Part shown: piece by piece, positions 51,136-59,185 of the stretch
Layout of the letters: every line of letters begins with the position of its first letter
Position numbering within the stretch: the stretch's first letter is position 1
Source of the DNA: Halobacillus naozhouensis
Lineage (GTDB): Bacteria > Bacillota > Bacilli > Bacillales > Halobacillaceae
DNA: 64,000 bases
Assembly: GCF_029714185.1 (NCBI RefSeq)
Contig: NZ_CP121671.1
Location: forward strand, 3,162,001 to 3,226,000
Direction: 5' to 3'
The notes under the pieces: generated by a model
Databases searched by the model: none
Told to the model about the DNA's origin: nothing
The model's input: only the letters and a program-made list of their open reading frames with translations
Program-made: the position numbers and the translations under genes

Positions 51136-51164
51136 ATTATATAGTTATTCTAATTTTCTGTCTA
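51136..51164 (-). promoter_or_regulatory. Sigma-A promoter of the leader and acyl-CoA dehydrogenase
   Basis: On the minus strand TAGACA (51164-51159) and TATAAT (51141-51136) with 17-bp spacing. It stands back-to-back with the rpoN promoter. Confidence 0.75.
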
Positions 51165-51179
51165 CATTGAATATTGGAA

Positions 51180-51208
51180 ATGAAATTTCAGCTTGAAACA
51201 TATATAAT
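51180..51208 (+). promoter_or_regulatory. Probable sigma-A promoter of rpoN
   Basis: ATGAAA (51180-51185) and TATAAT (51203-51208), spacing 17 bp; the -35 matches at 4 of 6. The 5' untranslated region would be about 127 nt and holds no ORF that I trust. Confidence 0.5.
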
Positions 51209-51341
51209 GTAGTATAGGAGTATGAGCAGCTTTTAGAACACAGGAAGGTCCGAGAACTTTTTTTCGAATCCTGGTATCGCTTACGCTATGACGGGGCAGG
51301 AACGTCGACAAACATGAAAGCGTATTCAAAGGGGTGAAAAA

Positions 51342-52655
51342 GTGAAGTTAGAGCTTTTACAAAAACAAAAAATGGTCATGACACCTCATTTAAATCAGGC
51401 CATTACCATGCTTCAATATAACACAGTGGAAATGGAACAGTTCATTCAGGAAGAATCACTGGAAAATCCGATGATCGAACTGGAAGAGCCTAAACAGGAT
51501 GTTTCTTTTTCCGAAGATATACCAATGTCCACTTATCAGGCAAAACCGTCTTCTTATATGGAAGAAGACCAACTGGACACGTTAAGCGGGGAAGAAAAAT
51601 GCTTAACAGACCATTTAAACGATCAGGTATGCTTACTTAATCTGCAGGAAAAAGAGCGAGTTATCCTAAATTATCTGATTCTCAGCCTCGATGAAAACGG
51701 ATATTTAACGATCTGCTCTGATGAGGCGGCGCGTTTATTGCGAGTATCAGAAGCAGACGTAGAAAACGGGATCAGCTTACTGCAGCAGCTCGAACCAGCC
51801 GGTGTGGGTGCGAGAAGTTTACAGGAATGCCTGCTCTTACAATTAGGAGCTTATCATCCCCATGACCAGGCAGCCGAACAAGTCATCTCAGAGCATCTGA
51901 ACGAGTTAGCCCAACATAATTGGAAGCAACTCGCCAGCCTGCTTGCGATCTCATTGGAACAAGTGAAATCCATAGCACAGCTCATTCAGAGTCTTGATCC
52001 AAAGCCTGGTGCTGCTATCTCGCCCCCATCAACCAAGTATCTTGTACCCGATATTATCCTTGAAAAAGTGGCGGGTACGTATACGATCTCGCTTAATGAT
52101 CGATTTATCCCTGGGATTAGGTTGAATAAACAGTACTCTAATTACTTAGGGCAGAATAACGATGCTTCCGCTTATCTTTCGAAGCATTACCAGCGATACA
52201 TGTGGCTCTTAAAGAGCATAGAACAACGACGCACCACCATTGTCAACGTGACGAAAGTGATCATTGAGAAACAAATGGATTTTCTGGAAACGGGAAATAT
52301 GGGAGCGCTTCAACCGATGACGATGAAGGATGTGGCAGAGGAAATCGATGTTCATGAATCGACCGTGAGCCGAGCCACGAAAAATAAAGTGATACAAACA
52401 CCTAAAGGAACCTATGAGCTTCGCCTGTTCTTTACTTCTAAACTGGGGGAAAATGAAGATGGCACATCGTCGGCCAAGGTGAAAACTTTGTTAAAACAAC
52501 TCATTACTAGTGAAAATAAAAAAAGACCGCTTTCGGACCAGAAAATATCAGACCACTTTAAAAATGAGGAAGACGTGAAAGTATCCAGAAGGACCATTGC
52601 TAAGTATCGGGAAGAATTAAGGATTTTGCCGTCCTCAAGGCGCAAAGAAATCTAA
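51342..52655 (+). CDS. rpoN: RNA polymerase sigma-54 factor
   Basis: 437 residues from a GTG start (AAAGGGG upstream). The N-terminal Gln/Leu-rich activator-interacting region (LLQKQKMVMTPHLNQAITML), an acidic linker (about 45-80), the core-binding domain (about 85-270), the HTH for the -12 element (IDVHESTVSRATKNK, about 333-347) and the C-terminal RpoN box VSRRTIAKYREEL are all present. It is the orthologue of B. subtilis SigL. It directs polymerase to -24/-12 promoters and needs an AAA+ activator such as 47880-49574. It is divergent from the leader-controlled dehydrogenase gene and ends in its own terminator. Confidence 0.95.
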   Translation: MKLELLQKQKMVMTPHLNQAITMLQYNTVEMEQFIQEESLENPMIELEEPKQDVSFSEDIPMSTYQAKPSSYMEEDQLDTLSGEEKCLTDHLNDQVCLLNLQEKERVILNYLILSLDENGYLTICSDEAARLLRVSEADVENGISLLQQLEPAGVGARSLQECLLLQLGAYHPHDQAAEQVISEHLNELAQHNWKQLASLLAISLEQVKSIAQLIQSLDPKPGAAISPPSTKYLVPDIILEKVAGTYTISLNDRFIPGIRLNKQYSNYLGQNNDASAYLSKHYQRYMWLLKSIEQRRTTIVNVTKVIIEKQMDFLETGNMGALQPMTMKDVAEEIDVHESTVSRATKNKVIQTPKGTYELRLFFTSKLGENEDGTSSAKVKTLLKQLITSENKKRPLSDQKISDHFKNEEDVKVSRRTIAKYREELRILPSSRRKEI

Positions 52656-52667
52656 TGGGAATTAATT

Positions 52668-52700
52668 GTCCTGGTCAAGATTATCTGACCAGGACTTTTC
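52668..52700 (+). terminator. Terminator of rpoN
   Basis: Perfect 10-bp stem GTCCTGGTCA (52668-52677) / TGACCAGGAC (52686-52695), followed by TTTTC. Confidence 0.9.
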
Positions 52701-53433
52701 ATTTCCATCTATTTGAATCAATTTCATAATTGCTCTTTTTAATACGCCAAAGACTGGTAGAATATAAGGCTCTTTTCCGTAAAGGTTCAAAATGGATTCT
52801 TATCCAGCAGATTTTAATTTCGGTTTATAAAGAAGTTCGATCACTTTGTATCAGCGTTGCTTCACAATCGCCTCCTTATCCTGAAGACTCAACTTCGAAA
52901 CATTTGGGTCCGTTACGTTATAGTGAACCTGGAGTGTTTCCGTTCTTCTAACAAACATAAGGAGGTCCGGGAAATTGCGAGACTCCTGTGGGATGAACAT
53001 GACAGGTGAGATCCTGGAGGACAGAGTCCGAGGAGGCTCAGCATTTAGAGGATGTTCGGCTAAAAACGAAACGTCCTGTGGGGCCACGGAAAGCAATTGA
53101 TTTCCCGAATCTCCTTCTCCATCCACGGCAACGGAAACATCCCCACAAGTATTTCAAAATCGAGTATTCCGCAAAATCCTGCCCTTAACGTAATAAAATT
53201 ATTTCATCCTGCTTGACTAGACTCGGGGAGGTACTTCCTTTTTACGTTTTAAATCTCTTGGGGCACAGGGGGCTTAAATTATGAAATTGATTCATTTATT
53301 AATTCTTTTTCTTTAAGTGGCAAAGGGTCTGTTACTTAAGAACAAAGGCACCTCCCCCTCCTTTGTATGATGGCAGGTCATCTTAGCAGGTGACATACCA
53401 CGAATCCTGCGGGTTTGTTCAAGTGACCGCCTC
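52701..53433. other. Non-coding stretch with a repeat-like segment
   Basis: About 730 bp without a credible gene. Short frames on both strands lack ribosome sites and known domains. The middle (about 52950-53165) looks like a dispersed Bacillaceae intergenic repeat; the part from 53190 to 53430 is AT-rich with a GGGGAGGTACTTCC / GGCACCTCCCC near-repeat pair and must hold the 3' end region of the GAF-LuxR gene. Confidence 0.55.
52950..53165. repeat. Probable dispersed intergenic repeat of Bacillaceae type
   Basis: The segment has the wording of a repeat known from many Bacillus-related genomes: GCGAGACTCCTGTGGGATGA, then a GAGATCCTGGAGGACAGAGT block, CCGAGGAGGCTCAGCATTTA, GAAAGCAATTGATTTCCCG and CTCCATCCACGGCAACGG. 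Such copies often give spurious hypothetical proteins. Boundaries are approximate and only one copy lies in the window. Confidence 0.5.
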
Positions 53434-54108
53434 TTAATGAATCAAACCTAACCGAATCGCCTCGGCGATCCCCTGTCCTCGATGTTTTACTTTCAATTTC
53501 TTCAAAGCTGAACCTACGTAGTCCCTTACCGTAAAGGGACTGATGCCAAGCAGCACGGCAATTTCTTTGATCGAATAGCCGTAGGCTATTTGTTGCAACG
53601 CCTCTGTCTCTCGTTTGCTGAGGGCGACTGTCTGATCATAGGGTTCATACAGAAGCTGCCCCAAACATTTTCCATAATGCTCAAGGGGTGACAGTAAACT
53701 TTTAGTCAATGAACCAGTTCCTGTGTATCTGTCCAGAAAAATAGTGCCAACGACGGTAGAACACTGCATAACGGGAACGATGATTAAGGATGACAGGTTA
53801 AAACGATTTACATATTTGTCTGGAAAACCTGCATGGCTGACGAGTGCTGCCCGTTTGGTGTGGACGACTGAGTGAACAGCCGGGATCTCACGGACATCTT
53901 CCCGAATATCACCCAAAGTATAGGTTCCTGAAGCATCGATCCTAATCATGCTTTCACCTATGAAAGTCAGAGGCGAGTAAGCAAACAATGACACACGTAA
54001 AAAGGGAAACAACTCAATAAACCCTCGAACAGCTTCCTGCACCTTTTTATCGTGTGATTCTCGAGGATTGATTTCCTTAATATAATTGGTAATCAATTCA
54101 GCATTCAT
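53434..54108 (-). CDS. GAF-LuxR type transcriptional regulator
   Basis: 224 residues. An N-terminal GAF-like sensory domain (about 5-150, with SSLIIVPVMQCSTVVGTIFLD) is followed by a LuxR helix-turn-helix (about 160-224: LSKRETEALQQIAYGYSIKEIAVLLGISPFTVRDYVGSALKKL). There is no receiver domain. It is divergent from the R2lox gene, with 122 bp between them, so it may control that gene and the alcohol dehydrogenase; the signal is unknown. GGGGGAG precedes the ATG. Confidence 0.82.
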   Translation of the reverse strand: MNAELITNYIKEINPRESHDKKVQEAVRGFIELFPFLRVSLFAYSPLTFIGESMIRIDASGTYTLGDIREDVREIPAVHSVVHTKRAALVSHAGFPDKYVNRFNLSSLIIVPVMQCSTVVGTIFLDRYTGTGSLTKSLLSPLEHYGKCLGQLLYEPYDQTVALSKRETEALQQIAYGYSIKEIAVLLGISPFTVRDYVGSALKKLKVKHRGQGIAEAIRLGLIH

Positions 54109-54166
54109 CCATTCTCCCCCTACATTTTCAGGAATGTAAACGAGCTGAGGCTTGTACTATGATGGT

Positions 54167-54180
54167 TGTAAGTGCTTACA
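54167..54180. promoter_or_regulatory. cre-like dyad upstream of the R2lox gene
   Basis: TGTAAGTGCTTACA is a near-perfect dyad and matches the cre consensus at 13 of 14 positions (TG replaces CG at the centre). It lies 50 bp before the R2lox start in the divergent promoter region. It may bind CcpA or the adjacent LuxR-type regulator. Confidence 0.45.
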
Positions 54181-54230
54181 TTTTACCAGTAATGGTCAGT
54201 AAATTCAAAATTATGTAAAGGGGCTGGGTG

Positions 54231-55100
54231 ATGAGGAAACAAATGCTGACGACAAGTCCACGCGGAATTCAGGAGGATTCTTTCCCGTTTCGGTTGTATC
54301 AAAAGGCCAAACGACTAGGAGTATGGGATCCCCGCGATATTGATTTTAGCCAGGATAAAGAAGATTGGCAGACATTAACAAAACCACAACAGCAATCTGT
54401 TTTAAGATTGATCTCTCAATTCCAGGCAGGTGAAGAAGCCGTTACGCTGGATCTGCTGCCCGAGATGATGCTTATCGCTAAACAGGGCCGCATTGAAGAA
54501 GAAATGTTTTTAACAACTTTTCTATTTGAGGAGGCCAAGCATACCGAGTTTTTCCGTATCGTATTGAACGTAATCGATGAGCGGGAAGACCTTTCCCACT
54601 TTCATACGGAAACATACAGGCAGATTTTTTATGAGATTTTACCCGAAGCTATGAATCGGCTTCGTACGGACGAGTCACCTGAAGCACTCGCTGAGGCTGC
54701 CGTTGTGTATAACATGTTTGTCGAAGGTGTCCTGGCGGAGACGGGGTACTGGTCCTTCTATCGAATGCTGGATTCATTTGGGAAAATGCCTGGCCTCATG
54801 AAAGGCATCGAATATTTAAAGCGGGATGAATCGAGACATATTGCCTATGGAACCTTTTTGCTGCAGCGTCTTGTGTGTGAGCATCCCCACTTATACGATC
54901 ATATCACACGGAAATTGAACGAACTTGCGCCGTTGTCCTTACAATTAAACCAAGAAGGAGCAGAGCATTCCGCTTATGATACTCCACTCGAAGAAACCGT
55001 TCAGTTTTCCCAGAATCAGTTATCCCTTCGTCTTGAAAAGATTGCCCGCGCACGAGGGAAAACCATAGAGGAACTCTATAAACCAAAAGAAATTGTGTAA
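54231..55100 (+). CDS. R2-like ligand-binding oxidase (R2lox)
   Basis: 289 residues from the ATG at 54231 (AAAGGGG upstream; a GTG lies directly before). It is a ferritin-fold protein related to ribonucleotide reductase R2. The metal ligands fit R2lox: Glu68, Glu101, His104, Glu165, Glu200 and His203 (in EEAKHTEF, YNMFVEG and DESRHIAYG). Val71 and Tyr160, the pair that forms the autocatalytic valine-tyrosine ether crosslink in R2lox, are both kept. These proteins build a Mn/Fe cofactor and bind a fatty-acid-like ligand; their reaction is unknown. An iron alcohol dehydrogenase follows after 34 nt, so the two are probably one operon. Confidence 0.88.
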   Translation: MRKQMLTTSPRGIQEDSFPFRLYQKAKRLGVWDPRDIDFSQDKEDWQTLTKPQQQSVLRLISQFQAGEEAVTLDLLPEMMLIAKQGRIEEEMFLTTFLFEEAKHTEFFRIVLNVIDEREDLSHFHTETYRQIFYEILPEAMNRLRTDESPEALAEAAVVYNMFVEGVLAETGYWSFYRMLDSFGKMPGLMKGIEYLKRDESRHIAYGTFLLQRLVCEHPHLYDHITRKLNELAPLSLQLNQEGAEHSAYDTPLEETVQFSQNQLSLRLEKIARARGKTIEELYKPKEIV

Positions 55101-55134
55101 AAGGATGAGCTAAACTAAAAAAGAGGGTGATGAA

Positions 55135-56337
55135 ATGGTAACGTCGAATTTTGAGTTCTCTGTCCGAACCGTCGTGCATAACGGAGCTGGTTCCCGTTCA
55201 AAGCTTTCTGACTTGATTAAAGGGCTTGGCGGGAAAAAAGTTATCTTATTTACCGATCAAGGGTTGACTAAAGCGGGAGTAACTGGAAAAGTTACAAGGT
55301 TGATTGAACAGGTGCCAGGTAATATCGAGCTCGCAGGAGTTTTTGATGAAATTGTCCAGGATGCTAAATCAACTGTGATAAACAAAGGTGCCCAGTTTTT
55401 CAAAGAAAAAGATGCTGACGTTCTAGTAGCCCTTGGAGGAGGCAGTGTACTGGACACCGTCAAGGCAGTGAAGTGGATGCTTCATAACCAATTCTCAGAC
55501 ATCCATGACGCCCTTGCTGGAAATACATTCGAAGCCTGGCCTCAGGCTCAGCCGATCCCTATCCCCCATGTGGCCATTCCAACTACAGCGGGTACTGGGG
55601 CTGAGGTCTCACCGATTTCGGTCGTCTTTAACGAAAAGACGGATTTGAAAGTGAGCATCATCAATCCGTTTATAAATGCAGATTTAGCTCTCCTAGACCC
55701 GGAACTAACCGTTGGATTACCAGCTGACATAACTGCATTCACCGGATTTGATGCCTTGACGCACGCTATTGAAGCATATTTCTCTCCACAAGCCAACGCG
55801 ATGACTGATGCTTATGCTCTACAATCGACAAAAATGATTAAAGACAATATTGCTGACGCTGTGCATGAAGGAGAGAATATAGAAGCCAGAGGCAACATGC
55901 TGACGGCCAGCTGCATGGCCATCTCAGCCTTCAGCCTCTCCCTGAACGCAATACCTGTTCACAATATTGCCCATGCCCTGGGAGCAAGATATGGGATTCC
56001 TCATGGTCTTGCAAATGCTGTCCTGCTTCCAAGTGTTATGGAAAATCTAGCTCCTATGTATCTGCCAAGAGTCAAAGGTTTTGCAGAGGCTCTACAAATT
56101 GAAAATATCTCGGAATCCCCTAAGCAATGCCTGGAACAAGTCACTACGTATATTCGCAGCCTTAGAAGCCATATCGGGCTTGCCAGCACGTTTAAAGGGA
56201 TAAACATAGACGTGAAGGATATCGAGGCGATCGTTACGGCTGTCCACTCTGATCCTTCTGGAATCGCTTTCCGCATCCCAGAGGATAGTATTAGGGAGGT
56301 TGTGAAAGAAGTAGCGGGATCTGGGGTAAAGTCGTAG
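55135..56337 (+). CDS. Iron-containing (group III) alcohol dehydrogenase
   Basis: 400 residues. NAD-site GGGSVLDTVKAVKWM (about 102-116), PTTAGTGAEVSP (about 146-157), and the metal ligands Asp in NADLALLDPELT, His in ALTHAIEAY and two His in HNIAHALGARYGIPHGLANAV (about 269-289). Cytosolic enzyme oxidising an alcohol or reducing an aldehyde with NAD(P). Being next to R2lox, it may handle the product of a hydroxylation. GAGGGTGATGAA precedes the ATG. Substrate unknown. Confidence 0.88.
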   Translation: MVTSNFEFSVRTVVHNGAGSRSKLSDLIKGLGGKKVILFTDQGLTKAGVTGKVTRLIEQVPGNIELAGVFDEIVQDAKSTVINKGAQFFKEKDADVLVALGGGSVLDTVKAVKWMLHNQFSDIHDALAGNTFEAWPQAQPIPIPHVAIPTTAGTGAEVSPISVVFNEKTDLKVSIINPFINADLALLDPELTVGLPADITAFTGFDALTHAIEAYFSPQANAMTDAYALQSTKMIKDNIADAVHEGENIEARGNMLTASCMAISAFSLSLNAIPVHNIAHALGARYGIPHGLANAVLLPSVMENLAPMYLPRVKGFAEALQIENISESPKQCLEQVTTYIRSLRSHIGLASTFKGINIDVKDIEAIVTAVHSDPSGIAFRIPEDSIREVVKEVAGSGVKS

Positions 56338-56362
56338 CTGCTGTTTCTGACATAGTATAAAG

Positions 56363-56405
56363 AAAAGGCTCAAATCCTCAAGCCAGAGGATCTGAGCCTT
56401 TTTCT
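56363..56405. terminator. Bidirectional terminator between alcohol dehydrogenase and binding-protein genes
   Basis: Arms AAAAGGCTCAAATCCTC and GAGGATCTGAGCCTTTT (one mismatch), loop AAGCCA, then TTTC; A-rich on the opposite side. Confidence 0.88.
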
Positions 56406-56411
56406 TACTCT

Positions 56412-57626
56412 CTATTGCTCCATTTCAATCGGTACAATTTCTCCTTCTTCCACAGCGGCGACTCTTGAATCTGTTATAAATCCGCCATCTTCGCCAATTC
56501 CCTTAATCGTGTACACTTGTTTCTCTTTTGGTATTTGTTTAATCCCCTCGTCCATATGCGCACGAATGGCTTTTGGATCATCTACGGTGCCCGCTGCTTT
56601 CATCGCTTCCATAAAAATATAAGTTGCGATGTAATGGAAGCCTGCCTCTGACCCAGGGGTTTCACCGAATTTTTCTTTATACTTCTCGACGAATTCAGGG
56701 GTACCTGGGTAATCAGCGTTAACGAGCGGCATAACCCCAATCGCTCCTTCAAACGTTTCGTACGTTCCAGTAATACTCTTCATTTCATCAAGCTTCGCCT
56801 GGTCCATAATGATAAAACCGCCATCAAAGCCCAGTTTTCTGGCTTGTTCAGCTAGTTTTGCTGTTGGTTCAGACGGACCGCCGATGAATAAGACATCTGG
56901 ATTCTTTTTTAAAGCATTGGTCACCATCGTAAAGAAATCCGTATCCTTGGAAAAATCAACAGAAGAATTGTACACCACTTGTCCGCCTTGCTCTTTCCAA
57001 TAAGGCAGTAACGTTTCGGTCCAGTCCTTGCCGTACTGTGAGGCTGTCGGCAAGGCAGCTAGCTTCTTGCCAAACCGTTCCATCGAATAAGTCGTGAATG
57101 GTTCCATATAACCATCATAGCGAGGAGGAATCCTAACAGTCAGGGAGTTCCCCGCCTCAGTAATAGCCGGTTCACTCGTATAGGCCGCAATGATAAATTC
57201 CTCTCTTTCATTGAACACCTGCATCGCCTTCACGCCACCACTGTGCGGGGTAAAGATGATGGGTGTCTGGCTTTCCTGAATTAAGCGTTTCGCGTTGGCA
57301 GCCGTCTCGTTCGGCAAATATTTGTCATCAAGGGCTACCACGTTCATTTTATATGTCTGACCATCAATCTCGAAGCCGCCGTTCTGATTAATTTCCTCGA
57401 CAGCCATTTTCATCCCGTTTAACGTCCGTTCACCGTAGTAAGCAGCCGGGCCGCTTAATGGACCACTATACCCAATGTTGACAACTTTTTCTCCCTCTTT
57501 CGTTGAAGGTTCTGTTGTATCCTCTTCACTACTCGCCGCATCGTTCGAAGGATTTTCGATACACCCGGCTAAAACAAACACAATCGCTAACAACATTAGA
57601 AACGCTAACAGTCTCAGTTTTCGCAC
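56412..57626 (-). CDS. Liv-type ABC transporter substrate-binding lipoprotein
   Basis: 404 residues from the GTG at 57626, 8 nt after AAGGGGG; the frame from 57662 has no signal start. MRKLRLLAFLMLLAIVFVLAGC is a lipoprotein signal with lipobox VLAGC, followed by an acidic linker and a Leu/Ile/Val-type periplasmic binding fold (NIGYSGPLSGPAAYYGERTLNGMK near the start of the mature domain). Such proteins bind branched-chain amino acids, amides or organic acids. The upstream acyl-CoA ligase and dehydrogenase favour an aromatic or aliphatic carboxylate. It is the last gene after livH-M-G-F. Confidence 0.87.
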   Translation of the reverse strand: MRKLRLLAFLMLLAIVFVLAGCIENPSNDAASSEEDTTEPSTKEGEKVVNIGYSGPLSGPAAYYGERTLNGMKMAVEEINQNGGFEIDGQTYKMNVVALDDKYLPNETAANAKRLIQESQTPIIFTPHSGGVKAMQVFNEREEFIIAAYTSEPAITEAGNSLTVRIPPRYDGYMEPFTTYSMERFGKKLAALPTASQYGKDWTETLLPYWKEQGGQVVYNSSVDFSKDTDFFTMVTNALKKNPDVLFIGGPSEPTAKLAEQARKLGFDGGFIIMDQAKLDEMKSITGTYETFEGAIGVMPLVNADYPGTPEFVEKYKEKFGETPGSEAGFHYIATYIFMEAMKAAGTVDDPKAIRAHMDEGIKQIPKEKQVYTIKGIGEDGGFITDSRVAAVEEGEIVPIEMEQ

Positions 57627-57718
57627 ATTGATTTCCCCCTTAATAAGTGGTGTATAGGCCAATCAGTTCCACACAGCCATTCCAAGATCTGCTCCTCCTT
57701 TTGACAAACAATCTATCG

Positions 57719-58426
57719 TCAGGCACCGATATATGCCTTTCGAACTTCATCATTTGTTAGTAGCTCTTGTGATGTACCCTGAACGACGATGGATCCACTT
57801 TCGAACACATAACCTCGATCGGCAATTCGTAAAGCAGCGTTGGCATTTTGTTCAGCTAACAGCACGGTCGTGCCCTCCTGATTAATCTTTTCAATCACAT
57901 CAAACATTTGCTCCACAATCAGGGGAGCCAGTCCAATCGAAGGCTCATCTAACAAAATTAGTTTCGGCATCGACATTAATGATCTGCCGATCGCAAGCAT
58001 TTGCTGCTGCCCTCCACTTAACGAGCCGGCAGCGTTTTCTTTCTTTTCATGCAGTATCGGAAATAATTCGTACACATGCTGTAAGGACTGTTTGACTGCT
58101 TGTTTCTTTTTCCGATGCACATACGCCCCCATAATTAAATTCTCGTACACAGTCATTCTCGGGAAAAGCTTTCGATCTTCGGCACATTGGACGATGCCAG
58201 CCTGCACGATTCGTTCAGGAGATTTCCCCCCTATAGCAGTCCCCTCAAATTCAATGCTTCCTGCGCTAGGCTTCTCAAGGCCGCTAATCGCTTTAAACGT
58301 CGTACTTTTTCCGGCACCATTTGACCCTAGTAAAACAACCAGTTCACCATTCCCTACTTCTATATCTACCTCCTGGATCGCTGCGTAACTGCCATACTTG
58401 ACAGATAACCCTGAGAGTTTAAGCAC
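57719..58426 (-). CDS. livF: Liv-type ABC transporter ATPase LivF
   Basis: 235 residues from the GTG at 58426 (AGGAGGGG 6 nt upstream; the ATG at 58432 touches that site). Walker A GSNGAGKST, signature LSGGQQQMLAIGRSL, Walker B LILLDEPSIGLAP. The LivF branch is recognised by the short C-terminus and the RIVQAGIVQCAEDRKLFPRM segment. It powers uptake with LivG. It overlaps livG by 8 nt. Confidence 0.9.
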   Translation of the reverse strand: MLKLSGLSVKYGSYAAIQEVDIEVGNGELVVLLGSNGAGKSTTFKAISGLEKPSAGSIEFEGTAIGGKSPERIVQAGIVQCAEDRKLFPRMTVYENLIMGAYVHRKKKQAVKQSLQHVYELFPILHEKKENAAGSLSGGQQQMLAIGRSLMSMPKLILLDEPSIGLAPLIVEQMFDVIEKINQEGTTVLLAEQNANAALRIADRGYVFESGSIVVQGTSQELLTNDEVRKAYIGA

Positions 58427-59183
58427 TCGCATCCCCTCCTAAATACGCTTCGATCACAGCCTGATTACTCATAATCTCCTCAGCCGTACCTTCTGCGATC
58501 TTTTCCCCGTAATTCAAAACCATAATATGATCAGCCAGTTTCATAATCATTTTCATCTTGTGCTCGATCAAACAAACCGTGATGCCCCGAGCTGCCATCT
58601 TATTCATGAGTTCGGCAAGCCCCTCTGTTTCTTCCGGATTAATCCCGGCTGCCGGTTCGTCAAGAAATACCACTTCCGGGTCGGTAGCAAGTGCGAGGGC
58701 AAAGGCCACCCGCTTTTTTTCCTCTTGAGTAATGCTTCCAGCCAGTTGATCTGCTACCTGCGTTAACCCGACGAACTCTAGAACTTCCATCGCCTTGTCG
58801 CGGCACCTTTGTTCTTCTCGTTTATACCGTTTCGTCCGTAAAATCGCATCGAACAATGTTGAGTTTGTTCGTAAACGATGGCCGACAATCACGTTATCGA
58901 TCACCGTTGACTGTTCAAATAAATTTGTCGTTTGAAAAGTTCGTGCCACCCCAAGCTCGGCAATTTTATTGGGGGGAAGTTTCGTAATGTCTTTATCGTT
59001 ATAAAGCACTTGCCCCGAGCTTGGCGAATGTGTACCACTAATCAAATTAAAAAATGTTGACTTCCCCGCCCCATTCGGACCAATGATTGCATTGATTTTC
59101 CCTTTTTCAATTGAAAAATCAACCTGATTTACAGCAACTAACCCACCAAATTGCTTCGTTAACTGTTTCGTTTCCAAGAACAA
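58419..59183 (-). CDS. livG: Liv-type ABC transporter ATPase LivG
   Basis: 254 residues from a TTG at 59183 (MFLETKQLTKQFGGL), 7 nt after GGAGG. Walker A GPNGAGKST, a VARTFQTTNLFEQSTVIDNV segment, Walker B VVFLDEPAAGINPEE and the LivG C-terminus with GEKIAEGTAEEI. The signature region is unusual: SITQEEKKRVAFALALA replaces the usual LSGGQ-type LPYGQ(Q/R)R, which could lower activity or simply be a lineage variant. Confidence 0.88.
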   Translation of the reverse strand: MFLETKQLTKQFGGLVAVNQVDFSIEKGKINAIIGPNGAGKSTFFNLISGTHSPSSGQVLYNDKDITKLPPNKIAELGVARTFQTTNLFEQSTVIDNVIVGHRLRTNSTLFDAILRTKRYKREEQRCRDKAMEVLEFVGLTQVADQLAGSITQEEKKRVAFALALATDPEVVFLDEPAAGINPEETEGLAELMNKMAARGITVCLIEHKMKMIMKLADHIMVLNYGEKIAEGTAEEIMSNQAVIEAYLGGDASA

Positions 59184-59185
59184 AA

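Noticed and set aside
50939..51141. T-box or known riboswitch in the leader
   Set aside because: No AGGGTGG-type T-box sequence and no core of the SAM, FMN, TPP, lysine, glycine, purine, cobalamin, ZTP or guanidine classes could be matched; kept only as an unclassified leader.
52730..53126. Two overlapping short frames on opposite strands as genes
   Set aside because: No ribosome sites, no recognisable domain, and they fall within or beside a repeat-like segment that usually gives spurious proteins.
57630..57690. 20-codon TTG frame behind GGAGGAG between livF and the binding-protein gene
   Set aside because: Weak start codon, overlap with the real GTG start and no sign of conservation; the ribosome-like site may only aid reinitiation.
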